NCBI GenBank assembly: GCA_963840805.1
Contig: CAWJAJ010000017.1
Coordinates: 1 to 64,000, forward strand
DNA from: CADEEN01 sp963840805
GTDB lineage: Bacteria; Pseudomonadota; Gammaproteobacteria; Burkholderiales; Burkholderiaceae_C
Length of the DNA stretch: 64,000 nt
Reading direction: 5' to 3'
The notes under the pieces were generated by a model. It was given only the letters and a program-made list of their open reading frames with translations. It was not told the DNA's origin and ran no database searches. Both the position numbers and the translations under genes were made by a program. Positions 1-9,199 of the stretch are shown piece after piece (the stretch's first letter is position 1; each line of letters starts with the position of its first letter).

Positions 1-1
1 G

Positions 2-772
2 GTGGCGGCGGTCATGTCAGGTGCAGCGGACTACAGGACACTGCCCATCCTCTACACCGGCGGCTTCGTGCATGCAAGTCTGCTGGCGCGCATGCGGCCC
101 GACGGAGGCCCGCTGATCCGCTCACAGATTCCTGATGTGTATTCCGGCTTTGCGATCGCCAGCGTGACCGATCGGTTCCTGTTCTCGCAGGAGCCATTTG
201 CCATCGGCGGCAGGTCCAGTCACAGCAACGGCCTTCAGACGTTGCTGCGCTTCACTGGCGAACTTGCCCCGTTCCACTCTGACGACTTGATCCCGTTTCA
301 CCCTGACGTGCCACTGCCAGCCGCAGGGACACTGACGTTCTCGTTGGCGGCCATGCACTACGAAAGCTATCTTCAATCGGCCTTTCTGCGGACGGGCGCA
401 GACAGTGTGAACCCGGCCGACCAACTCGTCCTCATTCTGGGCAAGGTGGCGTCGGCGTACCGGCCCTACATGGACGATTGGGCAGTGCGGTTCGCGCGCC
501 ACCATGGCCTGGACCTTGACGCCGCTTTGGCGCGAGAACGCGCTGAAGCAGGCTCGCGACGGAGGCAGCGGCTTGTGCTCGGCCTTGGCCACGCGTTTCG
601 CTACTTCCGCCTGTACCAGCCGGTGGAGCCAGCACCGCCAAACATCTTCGACGCCTGCATCGCGGCCCAGGATCTGCTCGACCGGCGGCCTTCGATCATG
701 ACCAGCCATGCGCGGTTCGTTTCGCGCATGATTCAGAGGAGGCTGGCGCGTCCCAGTCAGGCGAGGGCATGA
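2..772 (+). CDS. Glycosyltransferase family 2, C-terminal part (5' truncated by window)
   Basis: The window opens inside this gene; the first in-frame GTG is only a convenience start. The 256 visible residues lack the N-terminal nucleotide-binding half of a GT-A fold. What remains resembles the acceptor-side half of family 2 glycosyltransferases, with IPDVYSGFAIASV at about residues 43-55 and EPFAIGGRSSHSNG at about 64-77. No membrane segment is visible. Such enzymes add a sugar to a lipid-linked or LPS-type glycan at the cytoplasmic face. The downstream FkbM methyltransferase on the same strand fits a glycan locus. The family call rests on motif memory of the C-terminal half only; the sugar donor cannot be told. 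Confidence 0.5.
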   Translation: MAAVMSGAADYRTLPILYTGGFVHASLLARMRPDGGPLIRSQIPDVYSGFAIASVTDRFLFSQEPFAIGGRSSHSNGLQTLLRFTGELAPFHSDDLIPFHPDVPLPAAGTLTFSLAAMHYESYLQSAFLRTGADSVNPADQLVLILGKVASAYRPYMDDWAVRFARHHGLDLDAALARERAEAGSRRRQRLVLGLGHAFRYFRLYQPVEPAPPNIFDACIAAQDLLDRRPSIMTSHARFVSRMIQRRLARPSQARA

Positions 773-1159
773 ATCCGCGGATGGCCAAGCGGCATGCACA
801 CTCGATCCGTCAGTTCGGCTGGCAGCCGGCACCTGGCGAAGTGTCGGTCGAGAGACGGGCACAGGCGGCCGTGCGAGGGTCAAGCGGTGTCCAGCCATCA
901 GCGACGCGTTACTTGTCCCGGCAGTGCCGGATCCGTTCGCGTTGTTCGCGTGTCTTGTGATGGCAGTCGCCGGCGATCTGCTACTGCAGTTCATCAGTTT
1001 CGGCTCAGTCGGGGACGGAATGGCTTTGGTGGCTTTCGCGGTGCGCACTCTATCGAACATCACTTGACGCGGACGGAGGCGGCTCCTGCGCCATGCCTGT
1101 CTCCGTTTTGGCTATGCACGGCATGAGCGCCGCGCGACAGCTTTAGGGACGGAAGCCTG
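773..1159. other. Intergenic stretch without a supported gene
   Basis: About 390 bases between the truncated glycosyltransferase and the FkbM methyltransferase. Short open frames exist on both strands, but none has a recognisable motif, a good ribosome site and a plausible composition together. A 35-codon frame beginning near 961 encodes a hydrophobic peptide, but nothing supports its expression. I see no hairpin with a T-tract. Confidence 0.5.
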
Positions 1160-1921
1160 ATGTACAAAGAACTGGCGCACGCTGCTGTGTGGTCATTACG
1201 TCACCTGCGCGGCCAATTGACCCCACCTGAGCTTGGTCTGTTCGCGCCGTTTGTAAAGGAGGGCGATACATGCCTGGATATTGGCGCCCATGCCGGTGCA
1301 TGGCTGCTTCCGCTGGGCCGCTTGGTTGGCCCAACAGGTCGGGTGATCGGCTTTGAGGCACTGCCCTACTACGCCCGCGTTCTGCGCATGACCAAGGCCT
1401 TTGTGGGTACCCCGAATGTAGTGGTCATGAACAATGCGGTGACGGAGGATGGCGCGTCTGTCCGGATGATTTGGCAGGACCCTTCAGGCGCTCGCCTGAC
1501 AGGGCGTACGCATATCGCAGGGCAAGGCGAAAACAACGCAGTCGGCGTTGAAATCGCAGGCGTGACCATAGACACCGTATGTGCGCCCATACCTGGGCGC
1601 ATCAGCTTTGTGAAGATCGACATTGAAGGCGCAGAACTTGGCGCCCTGCGCAGCGGCTGCGCGACCCTGCGCAAACACCGCCCGATCGTCTTCTCTGAAG
1701 TTGTGGAGGCGCATCTCAATCGCTATGGGCACACGGCGCAGATGCTGTTCTCATTCTTCGATGCCATGGACTATCGGCCGTTCGCCGTCAGTGGTGGGCA
1801 GCTGTTCTCGACCACCGCAGCACTCGCCTCGACGATCAACGACATTCTCTTCGTGCCAGCAGAGGCGACCGAAATCTTGCAGGCCGCCATTCGAGTAACC
1901 GAGCGTGGGGACGGCAGCTGA
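1160..1921 (+). CDS. FkbM family SAM-dependent methyltransferase
   Basis: A 253-residue class I methyltransferase. The SAM-binding glycine motif LDIGAHAG lies at residues 39-46, and the FkbM signature VKIDIEGAEL at residues 151-160. Family members O-methylate sugars or polyketides in the cytoplasm; in glycan loci they usually methylate a glycosyl residue or cap a chain. The ATG is preceded by a purine-rich GGGACGGAAG. It lies between a glycosyltransferase and a convergent second methyltransferase gene, which supports a role in modifying the surface polysaccharide. The acceptor is unknown. The family call is firm. Confidence 0.85.
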   Translation: MYKELAHAAVWSLRHLRGQLTPPELGLFAPFVKEGDTCLDIGAHAGAWLLPLGRLVGPTGRVIGFEALPYYARVLRMTKAFVGTPNVVVMNNAVTEDGASVRMIWQDPSGARLTGRTHIAGQGENNAVGVEIAGVTIDTVCAPIPGRISFVKIDIEGAELGALRSGCATLRKHRPIVFSEVVEAHLNRYGHTAQMLFSFFDAMDYRPFAVSGGQLFSTTAALASTINDILFVPAEATEILQAAIRVTERGDGS

Positions 1922-2101
1922 TCGCTTGCGGCTGCGCGGGACACATCTCATGGACACCCAGACTCATGCCACGACCGGCAGCAGCCACGGGGTCAGGAGC
2001 TGCTCGCCCCGGCGTGCGTCAAGGTAGTTGTCGCTCCCACCGCGCTGGCCGCCATGTTGATGACGGCATCCCGCTCCGCATTGGAGGCCGGTGATGCGTC
2101 G

Positions 2102-2782
2102 TCAACCACCCGGCGAAATCTTGCACAAAACCTGTTGAGGGAACGAGCCCTTCCACATGGTTTTCGCCAGGAACTCAACATCGGCATTGAACGCTTGCAT
2201 GAAGTTGTACAACGCCCGAGTCTCATGACCGATGAACTCGTCAAAGATGGCGTAGTACGGACGCCTCAAGGAGGCGATCTGACTCAATGCAAACAGGGTC
2301 GAAGAGTAGAGGTCCGCGTCGTAGTGCACCACCAATTGTTGTGCGCCCTTTTCCTTGACACTTTTCAGCAGTTGCTCGGAAGTGTTCTGGAACCAACCCT
2401 TGATGAAATGCACTCGGCTGTCAAGCACCGAAGGAATGGCGCCAGCCACGCCGAAGCTGCCTTTGGGCATGCCCGCACTCACCCAGGCCTCGGGCAGCCC
2501 TTCAAAGCTGTCCAACCCAATGAATGCCGATTCGTTGTTGGCGTTCTTCGACGCAAAAAAGTTGATCGAATAACCCTCGTGGACTCCGAATTCGACGAAC
2601 GTCATGGGCACATCTTTGCCTACGCAGTCGTTCAGGCACTTTTCCCATAACTGCTCACGCGTTTCAAAGATTACCGCGCGGGAAATGGACCGCAACTTGC
2701 TGCGAAGGATCGAATAGGCTGACAACCGTTCCCAGGTTTCTACAGAGACTGTGCCTGCAAGACTTTTTATTAGGCTTCGCAA
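2102..2782 (-). CDS. TylF/MycF-like sugar O-methyltransferase
   Basis: The open frame extends upstream into the O-antigen polymerase gene, but that extension has no family features. I place the start at a TTG at 2782 because an AGGAG lies seven bases before it; this gives 226 residues. FVEFGVHEG at about residues 62-70 is the SAM-binding loop. VHYDADLYSST (about 152-162) and FDEFIGHE (about 180-187) carry the acidic residues that hold the divalent metal in macrocin-O-methyltransferase-type enzymes. Known relatives methylate hydroxyls of sugars, which suggests a methylated sugar in this glycan. It follows the polymerase gene by 68 bases on the same strand and is probably co-transcribed. Confidence 0.75.
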   Translation of the reverse strand: MRSLIKSLAGTVSVETWERLSAYSILRSKLRSISRAVIFETREQLWEKCLNDCVGKDVPMTFVEFGVHEGYSINFFASKNANNESAFIGLDSFEGLPEAWVSAGMPKGSFGVAGAIPSVLDSRVHFIKGWFQNTSEQLLKSVKEKGAQQLVVHYDADLYSSTLFALSQIASLRRPYYAIFDEFIGHETRALYNFMQAFNADVEFLAKTMWKGSFPQQVLCKISPGG

Positions 2783-2850
2783 CTTGACGCTCCTGTCGAA
2801 AGCTCTCTTGGATGAGTGGACATTGTTCCATGCGCGCGACTCGACTCTTG

Positions 2851-4167
2851 CTATTCGGCTGCGTACTGAGAACCTTGCCGCCTCCCGAACCGGCCCCTCG
2901 GGCCAGCCAGTCCGATCTCTTTCGCACGCTGCTTGACCGCAAATCGGGCGACAGAAGCCAGCACAAAGAGCAGATTCCAGTACATACCGGAAATCAGCTG
3001 CCCGTACGCGAAGTTGACCACCAGAATGAAGATCACAAGGGGAAGCTCGAGCTTGATGACGCGCAGTCCGAAAGCGTTTGCCAGAAAAGCTAGGTACGCA
3101 ATGAATCCAAGCAACCCAGTGGACAAGACGACGGCGACCAAAATGCTGTCGATTGCTCCTTGAGCAAATGATGAAAACTGCAGATCTCCATAGACTGACA
3201 GCAGCCATTCTTCATAGTTTGCATACCCAGTCCCAAAGAGGAAGCCAGGCATTCCAGCGGACTCCCAGTACTCCGGCAGAGCGAGTACCGCATTCGCGCG
3301 GCTGCCCTCGCTGCCGACGAGACTGAGCGTTTCAATGTCTTCCTGGGTCTTCACGAGTCTGGCGACATAGTCATCCATGAAATCGAGTGCGTTGGAGCCT
3401 ACGACCGCAATCAGGACCGCCAGTACCGCACAGCCTGCAAGCGCCTTTGCGAACTCACCAGCGGAGATGCCGCGGACCAAGGACTTGCCCAAGCCGAAGA
3501 CGAGACGCGCAACGAGGTAGGCAACAAGGAGGACAAGACCGGAGACCGAGCCTGTAAAGATGATCGACCCAATGACGACGGGCCCGAGTCGGCCCGAATA
3601 ACGATTCACCCTGCGCAACAGGTCGAGAACCACATACATCGCCACGAGATAGATTGCCAGATGGGCGGGCTCGCTGAATCCGGCCGTAGGTCTGGCATAC
3701 CCTAGAAAGACACCCGCTTCCGGTCTGACGAACACGCCTGCGATTCCACCCGCAAGTGCCGCGAAACCGGTCACCTGAATGAAGATCGATACCAGTACCC
3801 AGAGGATCGTCAACCTCAGGCCGAGCAGCAGGCCGTTAACCAATGTCCTGACTTCCCGTTCACTCGATGCGGGCGACGTCAGTGGCGCCAGTGCCAACCC
3901 AAGTGCCCCCAGCGAGATCACGTATGAAGACACCGCGTGGCGTGAAACTGCTGTGGCGGCAAATACCACAAGCATCGACAGAGCCATCATGTGCAGGGGT
4001 CGCAGGCCGAATCGAGCCACACGAAGCACGGCGTACGCGAAGCCGACAACCGGAGACAGTGCAAGAACGAATGCCTCGTTCAACGGAACACCTAGCACCT
4101 GGAACGGCAAGGTGGCAGCCAGCACGTACAGGAGCGCAGTGTCGAGCGTGATGGGGCGCTTGCGCAC
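2851..4167 (-). CDS. O-antigen ligase/polymerase family membrane protein (Wzy or WaaL type)
   Basis: A 438-residue, very hydrophobic protein with about ten to twelve predicted membrane helices. A large loop near residues 265-330 is hydrophilic and contains GSEGSRANAV, the region where this family carries its periplasmic catalytic loop. Such proteins polymerise undecaprenyl-linked repeat units or ligate the chain to lipid A-core at the periplasmic face. Sequence alone does not separate polymerase from ligase; the operon flippase at 19.5-20.7 kb makes polymerase attractive. No signal for regulation is visible. Base composition is distinctly less GC-rich than the genes after 10.8 kb, which suggests acquisition with the rest of the glycan block. 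Confidence 0.7.
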   Translation of the reverse strand: MRKRPITLDTALLYVLAATLPFQVLGVPLNEAFVLALSPVVGFAYAVLRVARFGLRPLHMMALSMLVVFAATAVSRHAVSSYVISLGALGLALAPLTSPASSEREVRTLVNGLLLGLRLTILWVLVSIFIQVTGFAALAGGIAGVFVRPEAGVFLGYARPTAGFSEPAHLAIYLVAMYVVLDLLRRVNRYSGRLGPVVIGSIIFTGSVSGLVLLVAYLVARLVFGLGKSLVRGISAGEFAKALAGCAVLAVLIAVVGSNALDFMDDYVARLVKTQEDIETLSLVGSEGSRANAVLALPEYWESAGMPGFLFGTGYANYEEWLLSVYGDLQFSSFAQGAIDSILVAVVLSTGLLGFIAYLAFLANAFGLRVIKLELPLVIFILVVNFAYGQLISGMYWNLLFVLASVARFAVKQRAKEIGLAGPRGRFGRRQGSQYAAE

Positions 4168-4231
4168 GGATGCCGCGTCCTATACGCCGGTGAGTGTCGC
4201 CAACGCTCTGAACTGGGTCATTGGGACACGG

Positions 4232-5617
4232 TCACAGGGTTGCCGGTTCAATCGATTGCGAGGCCACTGCGTTGCCGGCATCCTTGGCGCGCAGTGCGAT
4301 CGTTCTGGACATTTCCTCGATCAGCGCCTCGGCAAAGAGGGCCCAATTCGCGTGCCGTTCGACGGTGGTTCGGCCGTTCGCAGAGAGTCTTCCCCAGAGG
4401 TCGTTGTCTCGAAGGAGATCTCCGACCGTGGCAACGAACTCGCTCGGCGTGCCAAGCCGCAGGATATTGTCTCCATGCGAGAAGTAGCTGCAGGTGCTGA
4501 TGTCGAAATCGGTGGCTATGACGGGAATCTGATGCGCCATGCCTTCGAGGATCTTCTTGCGAATGCCACTTCCTATGAAGGTCGGCGCGATCAGCGCGAT
4601 GGAGTTCTCGAATGCCGGTGTCAGGCTCTGCAGGAAACCAAGCGCCTTCACCCTCAGGCGTTGTTGCTCGCCGACCGAAAGCCCGGTCACTGCCGCCAGC
4701 TGAGCGGGATCCACGCCGGTGATCGCCAATGAAACGTCGGCGATCGGCTCAGCCTCCGCAATGACCGACCAATAGTCATGAAGAAACATCCGCACGTTGG
4801 CCGCACTTTGCAGCGCATGGCGGTTCAACGGTATGAGCAATTGCGGCGCCCCTGAAGGGCGCAGCGCCACTCGCGGTGACGGGATGGGCACACCCTCGGG
4901 CGCCAGAATCATCCGCCCGCCGACGCCGCTCGCGCGTGCTATCGCGAAATCACGATCGGACAGAAAAGCCGTGGCGTCGGCGCGGTTCCAGATTCGACGT
5001 TCGGCACGCCGTGTGAGCCACTCGATCGGGGCCGCGAGCGCGCGCTTGACGGGTGCCATCGACGCCCGGTAGCTGGCCACCATTTCGTATTCGATGTTGT
5101 GCTCACGCACCAGCAGAGGGCCGCGCCATCCGCGGCGGCGCTTCAGTCGCTGCCCAAGCTCCTCCATGTGGGCGTGAAAACAAAGCACTGCATCCGGCAC
5201 GAAGTCGCCGATGGCGCCGTCGAAGCAACGCTCAGCTTCCGGCGTGCCGTACTTGTAGAACTTGAATGGCTTCAATTGCAGCGTGGCCGCGAGGACAACG
5301 GCCGCAGTCTCGCGGGGCGTGAATGGCACCGGACGGTAGTCCACGCCAATCCCCCGATAGTGCGCCGCCGTCTCGTCATCGGCCGGCTTGCCAGGGCAGG
5401 CATACATCACGTCCGCGCGGCACGCGAGGGCCTGCAAGGCGCCGTGGATGCCCTCTTTGCCGCCATCGGTGGCAGGCCAGGCCTCCTGCGGCCCCAGTGC
5501 CAGCAGACGAATTCGACGTGCGGGCGCACGAGCGAGAGACGGGGCGGGAACGGCGATGGACGCACGCGTGGAATTCATGAGGTTCAGATGAGCCGTCGTT
5601 CGTCGATCGGTTGCCAT
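4232..5617 (-). CDS. Glycosyltransferase, GT4-like (GT-B fold)
   Basis: A 461-residue cytoplasmic protein with a two-domain GT-B layout. The C-terminal half has FIGSGIRKKILEGMAHQIPV, the loop and E-G-M-A-x-x-x-P-V pattern that binds the nucleotide-sugar in family 4-type transferases. An N-terminal motif REHNIEYEMV fits the acceptor domain. The start could instead be the ATG at 5578, since the first 13 residues have no family support and neither start has a strong ribosome site. It is upstream of, and co-directional with, the polymerase and MycF-like genes, so the three may form one unit. Donor and acceptor are unknown. Confidence 0.75.
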   Translation of the reverse strand: MATDRRTTAHLNLMNSTRASIAVPAPSLARAPARRIRLLALGPQEAWPATDGGKEGIHGALQALACRADVMYACPGKPADDETAAHYRGIGVDYRPVPFTPRETAAVVLAATLQLKPFKFYKYGTPEAERCFDGAIGDFVPDAVLCFHAHMEELGQRLKRRRGWRGPLLVREHNIEYEMVASYRASMAPVKRALAAPIEWLTRRAERRIWNRADATAFLSDRDFAIARASGVGGRMILAPEGVPIPSPRVALRPSGAPQLLIPLNRHALQSAANVRMFLHDYWSVIAEAEPIADVSLAITGVDPAQLAAVTGLSVGEQQRLRVKALGFLQSLTPAFENSIALIAPTFIGSGIRKKILEGMAHQIPVIATDFDISTCSYFSHGDNILRLGTPSEFVATVGDLLRDNDLWGRLSANGRTTVERHANWALFAEALIEEMSRTIALRAKDAGNAVASQSIEPATL

Positions 5618-5948
5618 GCCGCTCGGGCAAGTTCACTTGCGGCTTGGCCCACAGTTTGGTGGTCGGAATCCATCAGTGCTCGAAGGCGGTTCTGGCGCAA
5701 GTGGAACGTGTGGTCCCGTTCGCGGCGCCGGTGGCGCCGCATACGTCCGAACGCAGAAAGGGCCGCCGTTTGCTATGCAGACTTTCCTCGACGATTTTAT
5801 GCGACGGCGAGTGGGTAACTTGCGATCGCCTCTGCCGGCAGGATGGCGGCCTGGCTGGCTGGCCTCGAGCACGGGCCGTATAACATTCGCTTGTCGCGGC
5901 GCAACCTGCTGCCGCTCCGTTGGCCTACTGCCCGCCAATCCACTCCCG
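5618..5948. other. Divergent intergenic region between the GT4 and gmhA genes
   Basis: About 330 bases separate the minus-strand glycosyltransferase from the plus-strand heptose operon, so promoters for both directions should lie here. A TATAAC at 5879-5884 is a possible -10 for the heptose operon, but its -35 is weak. A TAAAAT reading toward the glycosyltransferase lies near 5795-5800. No gene is supported. Confidence 0.35.
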
Positions 5949-6554
5949 ATGAGCACCGATTCAATCGACTTCTCCTCTCAGCTGCGCGCGGGCATTGAAG
6001 CCTCGATTGCCACCAAGCAGGCGCTGCTCGCCGACACCAAGCTGCTGCAGCAAATTCTCGACGTCGGCACCGTCATGGTCGATGCCTTCAGGAGAGGCAA
6101 TCGCGTCATCTTTGCCGGCAACGGCGGCAGCGCCGCAGACGCGCAGCACTTCGCGGCGGAGTTCGTCAGCCGATTCGAGTTCGATCGGCCCGGCCTGCCC
6201 TCACTATCGCTGTCCACGGACACGTCCATGCTGACCGCCATCGGCAACGACTACGGCTACGAGCACTTGTTCCGCCGCCAGTTGGAAGCGCAGGCCCGAC
6301 CGGGCGACGTCTTCGTGGGCATCACCACCTCCGGCAGGTCGAAGAACATCCTGGCGGCGTTCGAAGTCTGCAAGCGGCTCGAGGTCACGTCGGTCGCGCT
6401 GTGCGGCACGGCCGGCGAGTTGGAAGGCAACGTTGATGTCGTGCTGCGTGTGCCGTCTGCGCACACGCCGCGGATCCAGGAATGCCACATCCTGATCGGC
6501 CATATGTTGTGCGCCCACGTTGAACAGGCGATCTTCGGTCACCTGGCACCTTGA
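5949..6554 (+). CDS. gmhA: Sedoheptulose 7-phosphate isomerase (SIS domain)
   Basis: Converts sedoheptulose 7-phosphate into D-glycero-D-manno-heptose 7-phosphate, the first step to activated heptose. The 201 residues match the usual 190-200. Visible features are GNGGSAADAQHFAAEF (about 58-73), which holds the phosphate-binding serines and the metal-site His and Glu, TTSGRSKN (126-133), and QECH near 177-180 with the other metal-site histidine. An in-frame extension reaches back to 5616, but only the part from the ATG at 5949 resembles the family. It is the first gene of a four-gene block and overlaps hddC by one base. Confidence 0.93.
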   Translation: MSTDSIDFSSQLRAGIEASIATKQALLADTKLLQQILDVGTVMVDAFRRGNRVIFAGNGGSAADAQHFAAEFVSRFEFDRPGLPSLSLSTDTSMLTAIGNDYGYEHLFRRQLEAQARPGDVFVGITTSGRSKNILAAFEVCKRLEVTSVALCGTAGELEGNVDVVLRVPSAHTPRIQECHILIGHMLCAHVEQAIFGHLAP

Positions 6555-7261
6555 TGACGTCCGAGGCGTCGCAGTCGTGCATCGTGCTTGCCGGGGGATT
6601 GGGCACGCGCCTGCGAAGCGCAGTGGGTGACCGGCCGAAGTGCCTGGCGCCCGTCGGTCGCCGCACTTTCATCGAGATTGAGATCGACGCCTTGCTGGCC
6701 GCCGGCATCGACGATGTGATCCTCTCGCTGGGATACGGGGCAGACAAAGTGGTGGGGGCCCTTGCGTCCACCCTGGCGGCCCGACCGGTGCGCTACGTGG
6801 TGGAGCCGAGCCCGTTGGGGACTGGCGGGGCAATTGCTCACGTGATGGACACGCTGGGCCTGGACGAGGCGCTGGTGGCCAACGGTGATACTTACCTCAG
6901 CGGGGACATCGGCGGAATGCTCACTCCACTGCGAAGAGCGCAGGGCGAGATCTTCCGAATGGCGGTGGTGCATGTGCCCGAGCGCAACCGCTTCGGTGGC
7001 GTTCAGGTGCGCGCTGACGGCCGGGTCGAAGGCTTCATCGACAAAGGCCAACATGGACCGGGAGAGATCAATGCCGGCCTGTACCGCCTGTGCCGCCAAT
7101 CCATGCCAGCGATGCGCGGTGGCGCTTACTCACTGGAAACCGAGGTCCTGCCCGCCCTGGTTGCGCAAGGCGTCGTCACTGCGCTGGCCGTAGACGGCAG
7201 CTTCACCGATATCGGCGTTCCGGCGGACTACTTCCGGTTCTGCGAGCAGCATGGTGGCTAG
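6554..7261 (+). CDS. hddC: D-glycero-alpha-D-manno-heptose 1-phosphate nucleotidyltransferase (HddC-like)
   Basis: A 235-residue GT-A-fold nucleotidyltransferase. The N-terminal LAGGLGTRL with following RPKCLAPV is the nucleotide-binding signature. In the D-alpha,D-heptose pathway it charges heptose 1-phosphate with GTP to give GDP-heptose. The ATG shares its A with the gmhA stop (TGATG), so it is translationally coupled; a TTG three bases earlier is less likely. The neighbouring kinase is the HddA type and not bifunctional HldE, which argues for GDP-heptose over ADP-heptose. Nucleotide specificity is inferred from this context. Confidence 0.85.
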   Translation: MTSEASQSCIVLAGGLGTRLRSAVGDRPKCLAPVGRRTFIEIEIDALLAAGIDDVILSLGYGADKVVGALASTLAARPVRYVVEPSPLGTGGAIAHVMDTLGLDEALVANGDTYLSGDIGGMLTPLRRAQGEIFRMAVVHVPERNRFGGVQVRADGRVEGFIDKGQHGPGEINAGLYRLCRQSMPAMRGGAYSLETEVLPALVAQGVVTALAVDGSFTDIGVPADYFRFCEQHGG

Positions 7262-7844
7262 GACACGGCCCGCGGCCTTCATCGACCGAGATGGCGTGAT
7301 CAACGCCGACCTCGATCATGTCCACCACGCAAAGGACTTCCACGTCCTGCCCGGTGTGGTGCAAGGATTGCGGCAACTCGCGGACCATGGCTACGCGCTC
7401 GTGGTCATCACCAACCAAGCCGGTATCGCCAAGGGAATGTATACCGAGGCCGAGTACGCCGTGCTGACGAAGCACATGTGCGATCTGTTTGCATGCCAAG
7501 GCATCGCGCTCGCCGGCGTGTACCACTGCCCGCACCACCCGCAGGGGAGCGTACCGGCATATGCCATCGCCTGCGATTGCCGCAAGCCGGCGCCAGGCAT
7601 GCTTCTTCGCGCTGCAGCAGAGTTGGGCCTGGACCTTAGCCAATCGGTGCTGGTAGGCGACAAGCTGTCGGACGCTGCTGCCGGCCGCGCGGCGGGCGTC
7701 AGGTGGACCGTGCTGGTCGAGTCAGGTCACCGTCTGCCCGACGAAACATCGACGGTGGCGGATCATCGCTGTGCAGACTTGGCGCAGGCGACCGCTTGGG
7801 TCTGCACACGCAACGATGATCCCTGCTCAGGTTCTCGACCATGA
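7251..7844 (+). CDS. gmhB: D-glycero-D-manno-heptose 1,7-bisphosphate 7-phosphatase (HAD family)
   Basis: Removes the 7-phosphate from heptose 1,7-bisphosphate. HAD motif I is IDRDGVIN at residues 11-18, with the nucleophilic and acid-base aspartates. Motif II is VVITNQAGIAKG. The zinc-binding loop with CPHHP and then CDCRKP is typical of GmhB, and motif IV appears as VGDKLSDAAAG. Length 197 residues is normal. It overlaps the end of hddC by 11 bases and is followed by an ATGA overlap with hddA, so the block is clearly one operon. Confidence 0.92.
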   Translation: MVARTRPAAFIDRDGVINADLDHVHHAKDFHVLPGVVQGLRQLADHGYALVVITNQAGIAKGMYTEAEYAVLTKHMCDLFACQGIALAGVYHCPHHPQGSVPAYAIACDCRKPAPGMLLRAAAELGLDLSQSVLVGDKLSDAAAGRAAGVRWTVLVESGHRLPDETSTVADHRCADLAQATAWVCTRNDDPCSGSRP

Positions 7845-8881
7845 GCGCCCGAATCATCCGCGCACGAGCGCCCCTGCGGCTAGGTTTGGCCGGTGGCGGC
7901 ACCGACGTCAGCCCGTTCAGTGACGAGCATGGCGGCTTCGTGCTGAACGCCACGATCGACCTGTACGCCCAGGCCATCATCGAGCCGCGCGAAGATGGCA
8001 CGGTAACGTTCACAGCCGAAGACCGCGAGGAAACGGTCAGTTTCCCTGCCGCGCTTATGTGTGGAGATGACGAGCCGCTGCGCCTGCACCGCGGCATCTA
8101 CCGCCGCATCGTGCAGCAGTTCAACGGCGGCCGGCCACTGTCGCTGAGCCTCAGCACCTATGCTGACGCGCCCGCTGGTTCGGGTCTTGGCACTTCTTCG
8201 ACGATGGTGGTCTGCATACTGCAGGCTTACTCGGAATGGCTACAGCTTGGCTTGGGCGAGTACGAAATTGCCCACTTGGCCTACGAAATCGAGCGGCTGG
8301 ATCTGGCCCTGGCCGGTGGAAAGCAAGATCAGTACGCCGCAGCCTTCGGTGGCTTCAACTTCATAGAGTTCGGCGTTCAGGATCGGGTGTTGGTCAATCC
8401 CCTCCGCGTGAAGGATTGGGTGGTCAACGAGCTCGAAGCTTGCACCGTGCTGTACTACACCGGTCAGTCGCGTGAATCGGCACACATCATCCAGCGCCAG
8501 ATCGACAACACTCGCGCGGGCAACGTTCGCTCTGTGGATGCTATGTTGGCCCTCAAGCAAGATGCGCTCGCGATGAAGGAAGCCATCCTGCGCGGCGACC
8601 TTGCCCGCTACGCCGAGATCCTGGGCCGTTCTTGGACGATCAAGAAGCAAATGGCGCAGGGAATCAGTAATCCTGAGATCGATGCGCTCTATGAGGCTGC
8701 CATCGGCGCTGGCGCCTTGGCCGGCAAGATTTCGGGGGCCGGCGGCGGCGGCTTCATGATGTTCTTCGCACCACCGCACCGGCGCATGAGCGTTTTGCGT
8801 GAACTGGCGCGTTTCCCAGGCCAGGTGATGAACTTCCACTTTACGGGCGTGGGGGCCCAAGGTTGGACATTGCAGGGTTGA
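7841..8881 (+). CDS. hddA: D-glycero-alpha-D-manno-heptose 7-phosphate kinase (GHMP kinase)
   Basis: Phosphorylates D-glycero-alpha-D-manno-heptose 7-phosphate at C1. The 346-residue protein has the GHMP ATP loop PAGSGLGTSST at about 111-121, an N-terminal substrate-binding RAPLRLGLAGGGTD (8-21), and the C-terminal KISGAGGGGFM loop. These are hallmarks of HddA and differ from the ribokinase-type HldE of lipid A core synthesis. It completes the set needed for GDP-heptose; in characterised systems this nucleotide feeds capsules, O-antigens or S-layer glycans. It closes the coupled block. Confidence 0.92.
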   Translation: MSARIIRARAPLRLGLAGGGTDVSPFSDEHGGFVLNATIDLYAQAIIEPREDGTVTFTAEDREETVSFPAALMCGDDEPLRLHRGIYRRIVQQFNGGRPLSLSLSTYADAPAGSGLGTSSTMVVCILQAYSEWLQLGLGEYEIAHLAYEIERLDLALAGGKQDQYAAAFGGFNFIEFGVQDRVLVNPLRVKDWVVNELEACTVLYYTGQSRESAHIIQRQIDNTRAGNVRSVDAMLALKQDALAMKEAILRGDLARYAEILGRSWTIKKQMAQGISNPEIDALYEAAIGAGALAGKISGAGGGGFMMFFAPPHRRMSVLRELARFPGQVMNFHFTGVGAQGWTLQG

Positions 8882-9199
8882 GCGACGCCGTGGGCAGTGG
8901 CTCCAGCCGTTCTTCACATTTCTCAAAGCGGTTGCCGCACTGTCCGCATTCATGCGGCCCGATGCGTAGTGATCGATGCCGAGGCAGGTCGGGTGCAGGA
9001 CAGCGAGAGTTCACCGTTCTTTGATCGCCACTTGGCTATTGGTCTGGCCAGCGCAATCGAAGTGTCCACAGCACGTTCGGCCGCTGAGTTTCGTGCTCGG
9101 CTCGCGCCGGCGCGTACCGACGCCACGCGCCGTGTTGCTCGCATCGCGCAAGATCTTGTGTTCCCGACACGCTGAGCCAAAACGCAAAGGAAGCCGGCA
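8882..9199. other. Intergenic stretch after hddA, no supported gene
   Basis: About 320 bases between hddA and a glycosyltransferase. A plus-strand frame from 8897 to 9175 could encode 92 residues, but I recognise nothing in it and see no convincing ribosome site. It may be a decayed gene. The last bases hold the AAGGAAG ribosome site of the next gene. Confidence 0.4.

Noticed and set aside
794..1126. 110-codon open frame after the first glycosyltransferase
   Set aside because: No ribosome site, no motif and unlikely composition; overlapped by equally long frames on the other strand.
2054..2650. 198-codon plus-strand frame
   Set aside because: It is the antisense of the MycF-like methyltransferase, whose SAM and metal motifs are clear.
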